Counted from the first letter of the stretch, positions 1-10,590 are shown. The stretch: 64,000 bases of DNA from Ichthyosporea sp. XGB-2017a (GCA_002811675.1 PDIM01010325.1:85591-149590), one strand, 5' to 3'. Numbers and translations are program-made. Notes: generated by a model from the sequence alone, not told the origin.

Positions 1-293
1 TGACTGACCGCTTCTTTTTATTTTTTTTTTTATTTTTTTTGTTTTTGTTTTTTCTTTTTTTCTTATGCGAAATTTAAATTCCAAAGAAAAAGGATTTGAA
101 ATCTCTCAAAATTGACGTGAGAGTGAAATATTGAAAGAAAATCAAAAAGAGAGCAAAAGGGAGGAGATGGAGAAACCCCTGGATGAGTTGTAATTTCTAT
201 GAATTGTGTGTGATTGACTTTCCATGAGCGCCGTGCAGAACGTTAAAAGGGATTTTTTGCCTTTCCTAAAGCCCTCCAATTAAAGACAGCACC
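1..293. other. T-rich upstream region, no gene seen
   Basis: The first 60 bases are almost pure T with scattered other bases, followed by AT-rich sequence leading to the start codon of the first gene. It is probably the promoter and leader of the downstream RING-finger gene. I see no RNA gene or repeat family here. Confidence 0.5.
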
Positions 294-1877
294 ATGCATG
301 TGAGCGTTATTTGTATCATTTGCCGGGTCGAGATTGAGCCTGATCAGCACATCAGTGTAACGCCTTGTGGCCATGTGTTCCATTCCGATTGTATAACCAC
401 GTGGTTTAATAGTGGCAGGAATGAGAAATGCCCGACGTGCAGGGCGCACTGTCGCGCTTTTAAGGGGAGGAAAACGATGCGACTCTTCCTGGACTTTGAG
501 GAAGAGGAAAGCCAGGTGCACAATCAGCAACATCAAGGGCTTGTTACTGCTACGGGGAATGGGGGTGGGGATAACAAAGGACATACTGTGGAGGTTGTTG
601 ATCTCACCCAACGCCAAGCTCCAGACCCGCAGAATGAACAGGCGTCTGGGTCCAATGAAGGGGCTACTGTGGTGAAAAGTGAGCAGACTTTACGAATGGA
701 GGCGGAGATAGGAATGTTAAAGGTAGATAAGTTAAATCTCTTGAGCGAGCTGGAGGCTGCAGGTTCTGAAACTTTAAATCTTCGTCTTGAACTTGAGCGT
801 ACAATGGAAAATCTAACCACAAAAGCCATGGACCTGGATAATTTGAGAATGGAAATGGACAATCTGAAGCTTTCCACCAGATCAGAAATTGAAAGTAAGA
901 AGAAACGTTACAAAGCAATGGAAGAAAAATATAACGACACTAATGCACGTTTGGATGCAGCGACCAAATTGAGTGAAAAGCTACGGAAGCAGATTGAATC
1001 AACAAAATTTTTGCAAGATTTCAACCCTAGTGAAGTAAGTCAAATTAAGCAGCTGAAAATGGGCTGCTCACCTGATCAATTAGCTGACATGTATGTGTCA
1101 AACAAAAAGTCTTTTGATCGAACCAAAGATGAACTTTCCAAATTGCATGGTTCCTATGATTCATTACTTGCCAAATACAGCAAGGTAACAGCCAAGTTGG
1201 AAGCAATCAAAGATGAAAGTGAGCACAAGGAAAAGACAATTGTAAAGCTTGAGGGTAGAGTAAAATTGATGAGGGATAAGCTTGTTAACCAAAGCCAAAA
1301 TGCTAGGCCCCCGGAGAGTACTGGGAATGGGGATGCTGGCTCAATAAGTAAGCTGGTAAGAAAAAGGTCGAGTAATAGTGAAACATCTAGAAGTAGCTCT
1401 GATCAGGCGGGTGGACCTTCCAAAATTCAGCGTACTTTGTCAAATAATACCGAAGTTCTTTCTTCGTCGTCTGAAACTCGAAATAGTAGCCAACAGCCTT
1501 CTATTCTGGAAATTATTGGTCGTGGAGCGCCAACAACCGGATGTACTACGGATAAGAATGTTGAGGAAAACAACAAAGAAAACGGGCTGAGTATAGTATC
1601 TGATTCTGGAAAACTTGTGGATAGTCAAACACCTTTACTTCGGGGTCCTCAAAACGCCAACAGGTTTGGGGACACAAAAATCTTTAAACGTATGCCGACC
1701 GCTCAAATGCAACGCCCTTCTTTGCCAAAAACTATGGGTGGTGTGATGGCGTCAAAGAACCAAATTGCTGGGAAAATAGGCTCCATGGGTAAATTGGGAA
1801 AAATTCAGCAAATGAGACAAAATTTCAGACAACCAAAAAAGCCTTCATCTTCTTCAACTAGTAGACTGTTTAATTAA
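294..1877 (+). CDS. TRAIP: TRAIP-like RING-H2 E3 ubiquitin ligase with coiled coils
   Basis: A 527-residue protein starting at the ATG at 294. An N-terminal RING-H2 finger spans about residues 7-53 (C7, C10, C25, H27, H30, C33, C46, C49), followed directly by a short FLDFEEEE segment like the LFFD stretch that follows the TRAIP RING. Residues about 120-330 are heptad-rich coiled coil, and a block near residues 245-275 (EVSQIKQLKMGCSPDQLADM) resembles the conserved middle of TRAIP. The C-terminal 180 residues are Ser/Asn-rich and disordered. TRAIP family members ubiquitinate the replicative helicase at stalled or terminated forks, so a nuclear genome-maintenance role is inferred. I found no clean PCNA-binding box at the C-terminus, although the tail is basic and ends in LFN. 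A generic RING-coiled-coil ligase is the alternative. Confidence 0.75.
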   Translation: MHVSVICIICRVEIEPDQHISVTPCGHVFHSDCITTWFNSGRNEKCPTCRAHCRAFKGRKTMRLFLDFEEEESQVHNQQHQGLVTATGNGGGDNKGHTVEVVDLTQRQAPDPQNEQASGSNEGATVVKSEQTLRMEAEIGMLKVDKLNLLSELEAAGSETLNLRLELERTMENLTTKAMDLDNLRMEMDNLKLSTRSEIESKKKRYKAMEEKYNDTNARLDAATKLSEKLRKQIESTKFLQDFNPSEVSQIKQLKMGCSPDQLADMYVSNKKSFDRTKDELSKLHGSYDSLLAKYSKVTAKLEAIKDESEHKEKTIVKLEGRVKLMRDKLVNQSQNARPPESTGNGDAGSISKLVRKRSSNSETSRSSSDQAGGPSKIQRTLSNNTEVLSSSSETRNSSQQPSILEIIGRGAPTTGCTTDKNVEENNKENGLSIVSDSGKLVDSQTPLLRGPQNANRFGDTKIFKRMPTAQMQRPSLPKTMGGVMASKNQIAGKIGSMGKLGKIQQMRQNFRQPKKPSSSSTSRLFN

Positions 1878-2224
1878 TTAAGTGCACGACAAGTCACAAG
1901 GCAGGTCCCTTGTTTCACTTGGAGACTGGAGTGCAAGCTCTGCACTTTTTTTCTATAAAAATGTGGTAGTTCAAGAAAGTGCGGGCAGTGAGCAGTTTTT
2001 CTCAGACTCGTCCACAGTACTTGCTGTGCAGATTATTTTTTTTATAGTCGAGGAGTCACAAACTGCTCGGGGATTAAGTTGGGGGTTGTCCCCCACATCA
2101 TGTATTGAGCCTGCACCCTGTGGGTAAGATATGTTGTGCAGGAAGCTATCTTGTATTTAACGAGTGATTTACAAGACAGATTTACTTATGTAGTGTTTCA
2201 TTTGTAGAATACATTGTAGGTAAT
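1878..2224. other. Intergenic region between TRAIP-like gene and aminopeptidase
   Basis: About 350 bases that must hold the 3' end of the RING gene and the promoter of the aminopeptidase. An 81-codon open frame from 1882 has no recognisable protein character. Nothing else is evident. Confidence 0.5.
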
Positions 2225-5115
2225 ATGATGGCCGAGGTCAAATCATTATTTACCGGAAGATTGCCTGCTTATGTCATTCCCAAACTGTATCGTGTCCATT
2301 GGGATGTTAATGTTGATGCCGATGTTAAGAGATTCCACGGAAAGGTGGACATTGAGATTGAATTGCTTCAAAGCACTGACGAATTAATTATCCATTGCCT
2401 TGATCTTGACTTGCATAATGTTCTTATCGAGACTTCAACTAGAGTTTTCAAAAGTAAAGAAGAAATCTTGGACAAAGGAAACGAGATTGCTTATCTCAGG
2501 TTTGCCGACCTAATTCTGGTATCCAAGAGTTGCATCTTAAGTATGTCCTTTTCGGGAAACTTCAAAAGTGAAGGCACCGGACTTTCGAAATTCCCGTTTG
2601 AAAACGCGGCGACGGGAGAAAAGGAGCACATCATTTTCACCCAGTTTCAACCAGTTTTGGCACGCTGTGCTTTCCCATGCTTTGATGAACCTGGCCTTAA
2701 AGCCCCATTTCACTTAAGTCTGTTCACCTACAGCTCTTCTAATGCTGATCTAAGAGAATGGACAGTTCTTGGTAACACACAGGTAAAGGAAGAGTCGAAG
2801 ATGGATTCAAGAACTATCGAGGGACATGTGTATCAAGGGAATTTTATTCAGTTTGAAGTATCGCCCCCCATGTCGTCATATCTACTAACCTTTTGCGTTG
2901 GCAAACTAACCTATGTAGAAGATACGTTGACGAGTGGAGATAGAACCATCCAAATGAGATTTTACGCACCGACGGGTAATGAGCAAAAGACCAAATTGCC
3001 CCTCCAGCTCTCTAAGAAATGTATCGAGTTCTATACGGAATTTTACGGGACTGCTTTTCCGTTAGCGAAGCTGGATTCTGTTGCAAATCCTGGCTTTCCG
3101 GGAGGGATGGAAAATTGGGGTCTCATCTGGTACAATGATCAAAATATATACCAACTGGAAAGGGCCATAAAACTTAAGGACCGAGGGATTTCAATTTCTT
3201 TCGAAAAGCTCATTGCTCACGAAATTGGTCATCAGTGGTTTGGAAATTTGGTTACAATGAAATGGTGGGACGACCTTTGGCTTAATGAGGCCTTCACAGA
3301 GTGGTCGGCACACAAAGCAATTGAGCACATCTCTCCCGAGTTTGACCTTTGCAGTGAACTTTACGAGAAGTGCACAATGGACGCCTTCTCATCTGATTCG
3401 CGAGTTTCCTCGCACCCAGTTCAAATGAAATTGAAGCATTCTAGAGAAATTTCTAGTGCGTTTGACAGTGTTACATATTCCAAAGGATGCGCTCTAATCC
3501 ACATGATGGCTGAAACAATAGGACAAGAAGTTTTGAGAGAAGGGCTGAAATGCTATTTCGAAAGGTATGCTTATAAAGCGACCACAACTAATGACCTGTG
3601 GGCCACACTTGGAGGCAAGAGTAAAGAAGATATCGAGGCCATCATGCATTCCTTTACATCTGTGAAGGGCTTTCCTGTTGTCGAGGTAGAAAGGAAAAAA
3701 AATCGAATTCAGGCAACTGTTGCCTAAGGTTCTCTCAATGCCCTGTTGCGGAACGACTTCGGTCTAATTCCAACCAACAAAAAACTTGCGATGGACGGGT
3801 TTGGTACATTCCAATTACATTGAAATACGGAAAAGATGGAAAGACATTTTCATTTAACTTCGCCAAAGAAACTGAAGTGATAGAAGTCCCCGGGATGAAC
3901 TTTGATGACTATGTGAAGGTCAACAGTGGCCAAACAGGCTACTACAGAGTTAGTTATTCTCCTGAGTTACTTGATTGTCTAGCCAAAGAAATAGAAAACA
4001 GTTGCAAAAATGAGAGCATATTATCACCGTTAGATATTGCAGGGCTGGTTACTGATTTAACCGAACTATGCAAACTTGGCTTCATGGAGGTAGACAAACT
4101 AATGGATGCTACCTCTGCGCTAAGTGATGTCGTGGGAGAATCTTCCTTAGCATGGAAGGCGATTTTCAAGGTTTTAGATATTGCATTTGAGTGGTGTGAA
4201 CTCAGAAATAGCTCCGACATGACACAAGATCAGCAACATCAGCTATGGAATAGCATTTGCGATTGGGCACAGGGGATTCTGAAACGTTTAAAAGAGAGAT
4301 TCATCAACAGCAAGGAGAAAGAGTTAGTTTGCGTCCCGATTGCATGCTCAGCAGACTATCTGGAACTCAGAAAAAACAGCTTGAGGATTTTGGCTAAATT
4401 TGACGACTTGGATACGATCGAAGTGCTCAGGAAGCACATGGAGAGATATCTTAATGACGAAGTTGAAGCAGATTCTGTTTTAGACTTGTGCTACTCGTCA
4501 TATGTTGGGGGTGATGATAGCAAATGGTTAACACTGTTCCGGAAAATGTGTGTTTTAGGTGATAAATCGATTGCACAACATCGAGCCTTGTCGATATTGT
4601 CAAACTGCTGTCCATCAAAAGAATCGAGGCATTTCATTTTCTGTTGTTTGCTACTTGCGCACGAGAAAGTTGACGTAAATGAAATTGCAGACCTCTTCAA
4701 AGAAACCATGGAAGAAGTCAAGCCCCTTCCACTTATACACACCATATATTTAGTCCATGGGGCTGCCAGGAACGGGAGAGACGGAAATTTAGAGCTCTTG
4801 AAGTTTTTTGAAGCAAACTGGGAGAAAATTGCTTCTGGATATGGACTGGAAGTGGCTAACATGGTCAATCCTCTGAAGCAGTGGATAACAGCAATGTGTA
4901 ACTGTATCTGGGAAGATGATGATATATCCCGAATGGAGCATTTTGTAAACTCCCCAGATTCCGTTCTTCCTCCGACAGCTGCAGGCAATAGGCAACAAGT
5001 GAAAGACCACTGCCCGACAGATATTGAAAGCCAGCTTGAGTTTTCATGGGCCCAAAACAAGTTTTACAAGACGAACAACGAGAGTCTTTTGAGGCTATTC
5101 CATCGCGACAAGTAG
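2225..5115 (+). CDS. M1-family (puromycin-sensitive type) aminopeptidase, frame-broken near 3725
   Basis: Two adjoining open frames, 2225-3727 and one continuing to 5115, together encode one M1 zinc aminopeptidase of about 930 residues, the normal size for puromycin-sensitive aminopeptidase. The first part has the GGMENWG exopeptidase motif and the zinc site HEIGH (H332, E333, H336) with the third ligand E355 in LNEAFTEW. The second part is the helical ERAP1_C-like domain. The break lies at the junction where the family has the beta-sandwich RFS stretch. Before 3725 the frame ends in TAA. In the next frame the text continues sensibly as LRFSQCPVAE and later VWYIPITLKYG with no stop, so only a one-base shift separates them. 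No intron with GT-AG borders fits. A sequencing or assembly indel, a true frameshift mutation, or programmed -1 slippage are all possible. The two adjacent ATGs at 2225 and 2228 are the only good starts. Confidence 0.85.
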
Positions 5116-5264
5116 GCATCTCTGTAACTCTGCTACTGCCCTATCCAGAGAGAGAGAGTGTGTGTGTGTGTGTGCCATTGAAGGAACAAAGTTGAGGAGA
5201 AATACTTTTGTTTCGAAGACTTCTGTAAAAATAAAAATTGAGTTAAGTGCAAAAAAAAAGAAAG

Positions 5265-5295
<31 letters not shown>

Positions 5296-5372
5296 GAGTT
5301 TTTTTTTTTTTTTTTTTTTTTTTTTGATTTTTTGGTTTGAAAAAAAAAAAAAAAAAAAAGTCTTTTGTGAAA
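5116..5372 (+). repeat. GA/GT microsatellite and long T28-T27-A20 homopolymer tracts before eEF3
   Basis: A (GA)n(GT)n microsatellite lies near 5149-5174. Runs of 28 T (5268-5295), 27 T (5299-5325) and 20 A (5340-5359) follow, the last ending only 13 bases before the eEF3 ATG. The tracts also create spurious lysine codons in frame with eEF3, which should not be annotated as protein. Exact tract lengths may be unreliable in an assembly. Confidence 0.85.
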
Positions 5373-8300
5373 ATGACCGCAGCTACCTTTAACCCCGCTA
5401 ATGCGGAGAGCAGAAGCCAAATGGTCACTGCCATTAAGTACGCTACTTCCATGGGAGCCAATCAAGATGCCAACTTGAAAGCTGTCAACAGCAGCAAATT
5501 TGGTGCCGTTTTGGAGAAAGCAATGAAGGATAAGAAGTCCACTGAGAACCGTGAAGCAGCGTGCGCTTTCTTTTCTGAACTCTTGAATGCATGCGGTAAG
5601 CATGCTGAGCCTATTGTTGTTGCCCACTTGGACTCTGTTCTTGATTTGATTGGTGACAAGCAGCTCAAGGTCCGTAATGCAGCTGATGCCACGCTCCAGG
5701 CCCTTGCTAAGAACATGAACCCCAATGCTATCAAGATTGTTCTTCCCAAACTTTTGGCTGGTTTGGATAATGACAAAAAGTGGATGACCAAGATGAGCTG
5801 TCTCAAGACTATCATGTCCATGGTCGAGGTGCACCCTTTCCAGATGAGGGCGTGTATTCCTGAAACTTTGCCTGTTTTGTCCGAGTGCATGTGGGATACC
5901 AAACCCGAAGTCCAGGCCCTTTGTAAGGACGCTATGACTGCCACCTGCAACCTTGTTGGAAACAAAGATATCGAGGAGTTTATCCCTGCTGTTGTGTCTT
6001 GTATTGCTAACCCTAGCGAAGTCCCTGGCTGCGTCCACAAGCTTGGAGCCACCACTTTCGTTACAACCGTTGACCAGGCTACTTTGTCAGTTATGGTACC
6101 TCTCCTTATCAGAGCCCAGACTGAAAGGGCTACCCCCATCAAGAGAAAGACTTGTGTTATTGTCGACAACATGTGCAAGCTCGTTGAAGACCCAAGAGAT
6201 GCTGCTCTCTTTCTTCCCAAGCTTTTGCCTGGCCTTGACCGTATCAAGGAAGAAGTTGCTGATCCCGAAGTCCGTGATGTTGCTACCAGAGCCCACAACA
6301 CCTTGATGAAGGCCTGCAATGGCTTGGACCCTGAAAAGGTTACCAGCCACAAGAAGGCTGACCCCAAAGAACTTTTGGACTACATTGTCTCAAAGGTCAA
6401 GGGAAGCGGCAAAATCGAAGGACTTGTTTTGAGCTCCCTTGAGTTTGTTGCCAACTTATGTGCCCAGTTGAGTGATTCTCTTCATTTTTGCCCGAAGACT
6501 TGGTTGAACACCGCTTTTGACCCTTACCTTGAAGTGTTCTTTCCCAAGGCTACTTATGAACCTGTTTCCCATTCCCTTTGCAAAGCCGAAGAAGAGAAGG
6601 CCAGAAAAGACAACGTCCTTGGCGATGAGCAGGAAGAAGAAGAGGGTGAAGACCTCTGTGATTGCGAATTCTCCCTCGCTTATGGTGGTAAGATTCTTTT
6701 GAACAACGCCCGCCTGGTGCTGAAGAAAGGAAAGAGATACGGTCTCTGTGGACCCAATGGTGTTGGTAAGTCTACTTTGATGAGAGCTATTGCAAATGGA
6801 CAGTTGGATGGTTTCCCTAGCCCTGATGAGGTCAAGACTTGCTACGTTGAGCACGATATTGACGGTGAAACTGCCGAGATGGAAGTTATTGATTTCATCT
6901 TGAATGACCCCGATTTCTCTAAGCTTGAGAAGAAGGAGGTCAAGGACACTTTGAACAGTGTCGGTTTCGACGAAGAAATGTGCCACTCCCCTATCACCTC
7001 ACTTTCTGGTGGTTGGAAGATGAAGCTTGCTTTGGCTCGTGCTATGTTGAGACATGCCGACATTCTTCTTCTTGATGAACCTACTAATCATTTGGATGTT
7101 GTCAACGTCGCGTGGTTGGAGAAATACTTGACCGGTTTAAAGTCTGTGACCTCCATCATTGTTTCCCATGACAGTGGATTTTTGGACAATGTTTGTACTG
7201 GTATTATCCACTACGAAAGCTTGAAGTTGAAGAACTACGTTGGTAACTTGTCTGTCTTTGTCAAGAAGGTTCCTTCTGCCAAGTCCTACTATGAGCTTGC
7301 CTCTAGCCAGGGCCTCACTTGGAAATTTCCCGAGCCCGGTTTCCTTGAAGGAATTAAGAGTAAAGATAAAGCCATTTTGAAGATGAATGGCGTTGGATTT
7401 TCTTATCCCGGTACCACCAAACAAATTCTTCATGATGTTGCCATTCAGGTTTCTTTGAGCACCCGTGCTGCCGTTATTGGACCCAATGGTGCTGGTAAAT
7501 CCACCATGATTAAGATCCTGACTGGAGAGTTGGAAACTGAAATCGGTACCATCTGGAGACACCCTAACATGCGTTTTGCTTATGTTGCCCAGCACGCCTT
7601 TCATCATATTGAAGATCATTTGGACAAGTCTCCCAATGAGTACATCCAGTGGCGTTTTGCTGGAGGAGAAGATAGAGAAGAGTTGGAGAAGGAAGGTAAC
7701 AAGATCACTGCCGAAGAGCTCGCCGAAATGCAAAAGGTTAACATCATTGATGGCGTGAAGAGAGTTGTCGACAAGATCTTGGGCCGTCGTAAGTTGAAGA
7801 ACTCCTATGAGTATGAAGTTCAATGGAAGAACAGTGCCCCCGATGAGAACATGTGGCTCCCCAGAAAACAACTTATGGACATGGGATTGGAGAAGATGAT
7901 TTTGGAGATTGACAGAAAGGTTGCTGCCGAGCAAGGAAACATGCTTAGACCTTTGACCCAAAAGGCTATTGAGAAGCACTTGTCTGATGTTGGCCTTGAC
8001 CCTGAATTTGCCACCCATAGTCAGATGAGAGGTCTTTCTGGAGGTCAGAAAGTCAAGGTTGTTATTGGAGCTGCTATGTGGCTTAACCCTCACGTTCTTA
8101 TCATGGACGAACCTACCAATTACCTCGACAGAGAGTCTCTTGGTGCCCTCGCCGCTGCCATCAGGGAATTCAACGGTGGTGTTCTTCTCATTTCGCATAA
8201 CCAACAATTTACTTCCGAATTGTGTGACCAGGTCTGGACCGTCAACAATGGACTGTTGGTTCCCACTGGACACAACTGGACCGACACCAATGCCGGAGAG

Positions 8301-8471
8301 AAAATTGACTGGAAGGAAGAAGAAGAAATGATCGATGCTTTTGGTAATGTTGTTAAGAATACCAGAAAGAAGAAGTTGACTAAGCGTGAAATCCGTGAAA
8401 AGAAGAAGAGAAATGCTCTCCGTAGGAAGCAAGGACTTCCCGTCAGTGATGACGAAGATGACGACTTTTAA
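5373..8471 (+). CDS. TEF3: Translation elongation factor 3 (eEF3), ABC-F ATPase
   Basis: A 1032-residue protein starting at the ATG at 5373. The frame is open upstream through a poly-lysine run encoded by the A tract, but that lacks an ATG. An N-terminal HEAT-repeat region spans about residues 1-320. Two ABC cassettes follow: Walker A GPNGVGKST (G460) and GPNGAGKST (G703), signature LSGG in each, and Walker B with DEPTNHLD (D568) and DEPTNYLD. A chromodomain-like insert (about residues 804-835, with YEVQW) sits inside the second cassette, which is diagnostic of eEF3, and a Lys-rich tail ends the protein. eEF3 helps release deacylated tRNA from the ribosomal E site. It is standard in fungi and also occurs in oomycetes and some algae and protists, so it helps place the organism. 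Codon use is strongly biased towards GCC, AAG and GTT compared with neighbours, as expected for an abundant translation factor. Confidence 0.97.
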   Translation: MTAATFNPANAESRSQMVTAIKYATSMGANQDANLKAVNSSKFGAVLEKAMKDKKSTENREAACAFFSELLNACGKHAEPIVVAHLDSVLDLIGDKQLKVRNAADATLQALAKNMNPNAIKIVLPKLLAGLDNDKKWMTKMSCLKTIMSMVEVHPFQMRACIPETLPVLSECMWDTKPEVQALCKDAMTATCNLVGNKDIEEFIPAVVSCIANPSEVPGCVHKLGATTFVTTVDQATLSVMVPLLIRAQTERATPIKRKTCVIVDNMCKLVEDPRDAALFLPKLLPGLDRIKEEVADPEVRDVATRAHNTLMKACNGLDPEKVTSHKKADPKELLDYIVSKVKGSGKIEGLVLSSLEFVANLCAQLSDSLHFCPKTWLNTAFDPYLEVFFPKATYEPVSHSLCKAEEEKARKDNVLGDEQEEEEGEDLCDCEFSLAYGGKILLNNARLVLKKGKRYGLCGPNGVGKSTLMRAIANGQLDGFPSPDEVKTCYVEHDIDGETAEMEVIDFILNDPDFSKLEKKEVKDTLNSVGFDEEMCHSPITSLSGGWKMKLALARAMLRHADILLLDEPTNHLDVVNVAWLEKYLTGLKSVTSIIVSHDSGFLDNVCTGIIHYESLKLKNYVGNLSVFVKKVPSAKSYYELASSQGLTWKFPEPGFLEGIKSKDKAILKMNGVGFSYPGTTKQILHDVAIQVSLSTRAAVIGPNGAGKSTMIKILTGELETEIGTIWRHPNMRFAYVAQHAFHHIEDHLDKSPNEYIQWRFAGGEDREELEKEGNKITAEELAEMQKVNIIDGVKRVVDKILGRRKLKNSYEYEVQWKNSAPDENMWLPRKQLMDMGLEKMILEIDRKVAAEQGNMLRPLTQKAIEKHLSDVGLDPEFATHSQMRGLSGGQKVKVVIGAAMWLNPHVLIMDEPTNYLDRESLGALAAAIREFNGGVLLISHNQQFTSELCDQVWTVNNGLLVPTGHNWTDTNAGEKIDWKEEEEMIDAFGNVVKNTRKKKLTKREIREKKKRNALRRKQGLPVSDDEDDDF

Positions 8472-8818
8472 AGTCACACATGTTGAGCATATCTTTTTTT
8501 TTGGTTTTTTTAAGAAAGTTAATTTTATTTTCTAATGATAATAATGAGTTGCTGTACAGGTCAGGGAATCGAAACACCACAGAGAAAGAAATACCGAGTG
8601 GAAAATTGGCGTTTACAAACTTGGTAAAAGCTCTCTTTGTTCACCAGAGGGCCTCTTATTTAGAGGCACTATGAAGTGCATGTGACAATAAATACAATAC
8701 CTTTATTCTAGTATATATTAAGTATGCTTATGAAAGTGACCATTTGAGTCAAATACATATTTTTATAATTACAAGGTCATCTGCTTTTTATTCACAGCAA
8801 GCATAAGACATGGTTAAT
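8472..8818. other. Convergent intergenic region with eEF3 3' UTR hairpin and AATAAA
   Basis: This is tail-to-tail space between eEF3 and the minus-strand mitochondrial protein gene. A perfect 6-bp stem with a 5-base loop lies at 8651-8667 (GCCTCT/AGAGGC), and an AATAAA at 8687-8692 could be the eEF3 polyadenylation signal. No gene is seen. Confidence 0.5.
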
Positions 8819-9841
8819 TTATTCATCAACTCTAACACCCTTTCTTTCTTGGTAGACATCACAAAGCTCTTGAACCTGGTCAAATTCAAAGGAAAGATCC
8901 TTCTTTCCTCTAAAAGCCTCCAAACATATATTGAGCATTTCCTCTGTAGGAAGATCTGATTTATACGCCTCCATGAGTGTAAAATACATACGATTTTCAG
9001 CATTGTTGTCCCTCATGTGTTTCAGGAGAGATGTGCATTCTCTGTTGTTCAAACTAATTCCAAATTCTTCATTGAACAAAGGGAACATCTTCGCTTTGTT
9101 GGGGAATCCATCCGCTATTTTCTGAAGCTTCTCATCTGTATATTCCTCTTCGTCCAATGGCAAATTTTCCTTCAATGCAATTGCCATTGAGAGAAATTTG
9201 ACATTTTTCCTATCCATTGGAACATTTCGGTCATTTGCAACTTGAAGCAGGTGCAAACACCCTTCATACTTCCTGTTTTTCAGGCACCCAAGCATTGCCA
9301 AGTTGATCATATTAGTGTCACAGCGAATCTTATATTCGTCGAACAGTTTATCAAAAACAGCATCCCACTCTGTTTTTACCAGGCTACCATGAAACCCAAG
9401 AACTTTTGCGTACTCATAGCCATGAATAATCTCAAATTTTACTTGCTTCTGAACCATGTCAGTTAGCACACCCTCACAAGCAGCTAAGCACCTTTCCGAA
9501 GATTTTCCCTTAAAACCCACATAGTCATTTACCTGGCAATACTTAATCGCTTCACGATAAAAGTATCTGGTTGGGTAACTATAAATTTCTTGCTTATATT
9601 GGTGAATGTAGTGCTTCTCTAAAGGAAGCTCATTTATCTGATGCACAAATCTTTCTGGAATACAACTAAACACAATTGCCGGCTCAAAATCCTTCACCTT
9701 ATTGCGATACACCAGCTTTCGGGGAATAAACCTTAGTCTAGCACGGTTATATCCTCTTGAAGTAAAAACATTCGCACTCCACCCAAATAGTGCCGCCCCG
9801 CGAAAGCTGGTCACGATTCCCTGTGTAGCCCTCGTGAACAT
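8819..9841 (-). CDS. Probable mitochondrial PPR-like helical-repeat protein
   Basis: I do not recognise a specific orthologue. The frame is open further upstream (to 9889) but the first ATG is at 9841, giving 340 residues that begin MFTRATQGIVTSFRGAALFG, an Arg-rich, acid-poor, amphipathic stretch typical of a mitochondrial presequence. The middle (about residues 165-230) has helix-pair spacing like PPR repeats, for example a segment with DTNMINLAMLGCLKNRKYEG. The rest is charged and helical. A role in organellar RNA processing or translation would fit the fold, but this is inference. It is transcribed away from the DHX37 gene across a shared 750-base region. Confidence 0.55.
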   Translation of the reverse strand: MFTRATQGIVTSFRGAALFGWSANVFTSRGYNRARLRFIPRKLVYRNKVKDFEPAIVFSCIPERFVHQINELPLEKHYIHQYKQEIYSYPTRYFYREAIKYCQVNDYVGFKGKSSERCLAACEGVLTDMVQKQVKFEIIHGYEYAKVLGFHGSLVKTEWDAVFDKLFDEYKIRCDTNMINLAMLGCLKNRKYEGCLHLLQVANDRNVPMDRKNVKFLSMAIALKENLPLDEEEYTDEKLQKIADGFPNKAKMFPLFNEEFGISLNNRECTSLLKHMRDNNAENRMYFTLMEAYKSDLPTEEMLNICLEAFRGKKDLSFEFDQVQELCDVYQERKGVRVDE

Positions 9842-10590
9842 GCTGTAAAGAACTTGATTTTCCAACAGCTGCGTCTGTTTCAAACACAAGTCTATAATAG
9901 TGGATTTAAATGGAGTCGGTGTGACCGGGGCGATTAAGCTTGAGTACAGCAGAGAGAGAGACAGAGGAGAAGGAGGAGTATTGGAATAGTGGTCTATTAC
10001 ACCCTGATTCTTTCTGTAGCCTACTGTCAGATGGTCCTTTCTTTCCTTGCCCTACAGTAGTCCTCTTTTTGTGTCCAGCAGCAAAGAGTCCTATTAATCC
10101 TTCTTATCCACAGCACCTGTGAGGGAGTTGGTTGCGTTGGGCAGGCAGAGAGGCGAGAGACGGAAATAAGAACAGACCAGGGTGACACACACACACAAGA
10201 GAGACAGAGACAGAGAGGGTTGAGTATCCCTGGGGTTGAGACACACACACATGGCCCCTTGTGCCATGTAGTAAGTACTGTGATTTCTATGGCCTTGCAA
10301 CAGTTGAAACAGCTGATCATGCATCACAGTGATCGTAACCCTATATTACATAGCTAGTAGGGGGTTTAGGGGGAGGGGAGATTATCCATGTGACGAGCAG
10401 CTATGTACTATAATGAGGGATATAATAAAATATTATTATGCCACAGTATTTTATATCAATTGACAACGTTACTGTACTAAAACAAGTGTCTAAGAGGGAT
10501 TAACCAACACAGTCACTCACTCACACATGCACTCGCCCTCACTTAATCTAGACACTGCGTCCCCAAAAGAAACCGAAAGAGTGGTAGAGT
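9842..10590. other. Divergent promoter region with AC/AG microsatellites
   Basis: A shared upstream region for the mitochondrial protein gene (-) and DHX37 (+). It holds AG and AC simple repeats around 9950-9965 and 10183-10250, a G-rich patch near 10359-10379 (three G runs) and a telomere-like octamer TAACCCTA at 10336-10343. Short ORFs here are low-complexity artefacts. Confidence 0.55.

Noticed and set aside
1882-2127. 81-codon ORF downstream of the TRAIP-like gene
   Set aside because: It is low-complexity, lies in a probable UTR/intergenic region and resembles no protein.
5337-5372. Poly-lysine N-terminal extension of eEF3
   Set aside because: It begins at a TTG and is simply the A20 tract read as lysine codons. 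The ATG at 5373 gives the normal eEF3 start.
7137-8477. 446-codon minus-strand ORF opposite eEF3
   Set aside because: It is antisense to a strongly biased, highly conserved gene. The codon bias of eEF3 leaves the opposite frame open, and the translated sequence shows no domain.
10355-10385. G-quadruplex near the DHX37 promoter
   Set aside because: Only three good G runs are present, so a stable four-tract quadruplex is not clearly supported.
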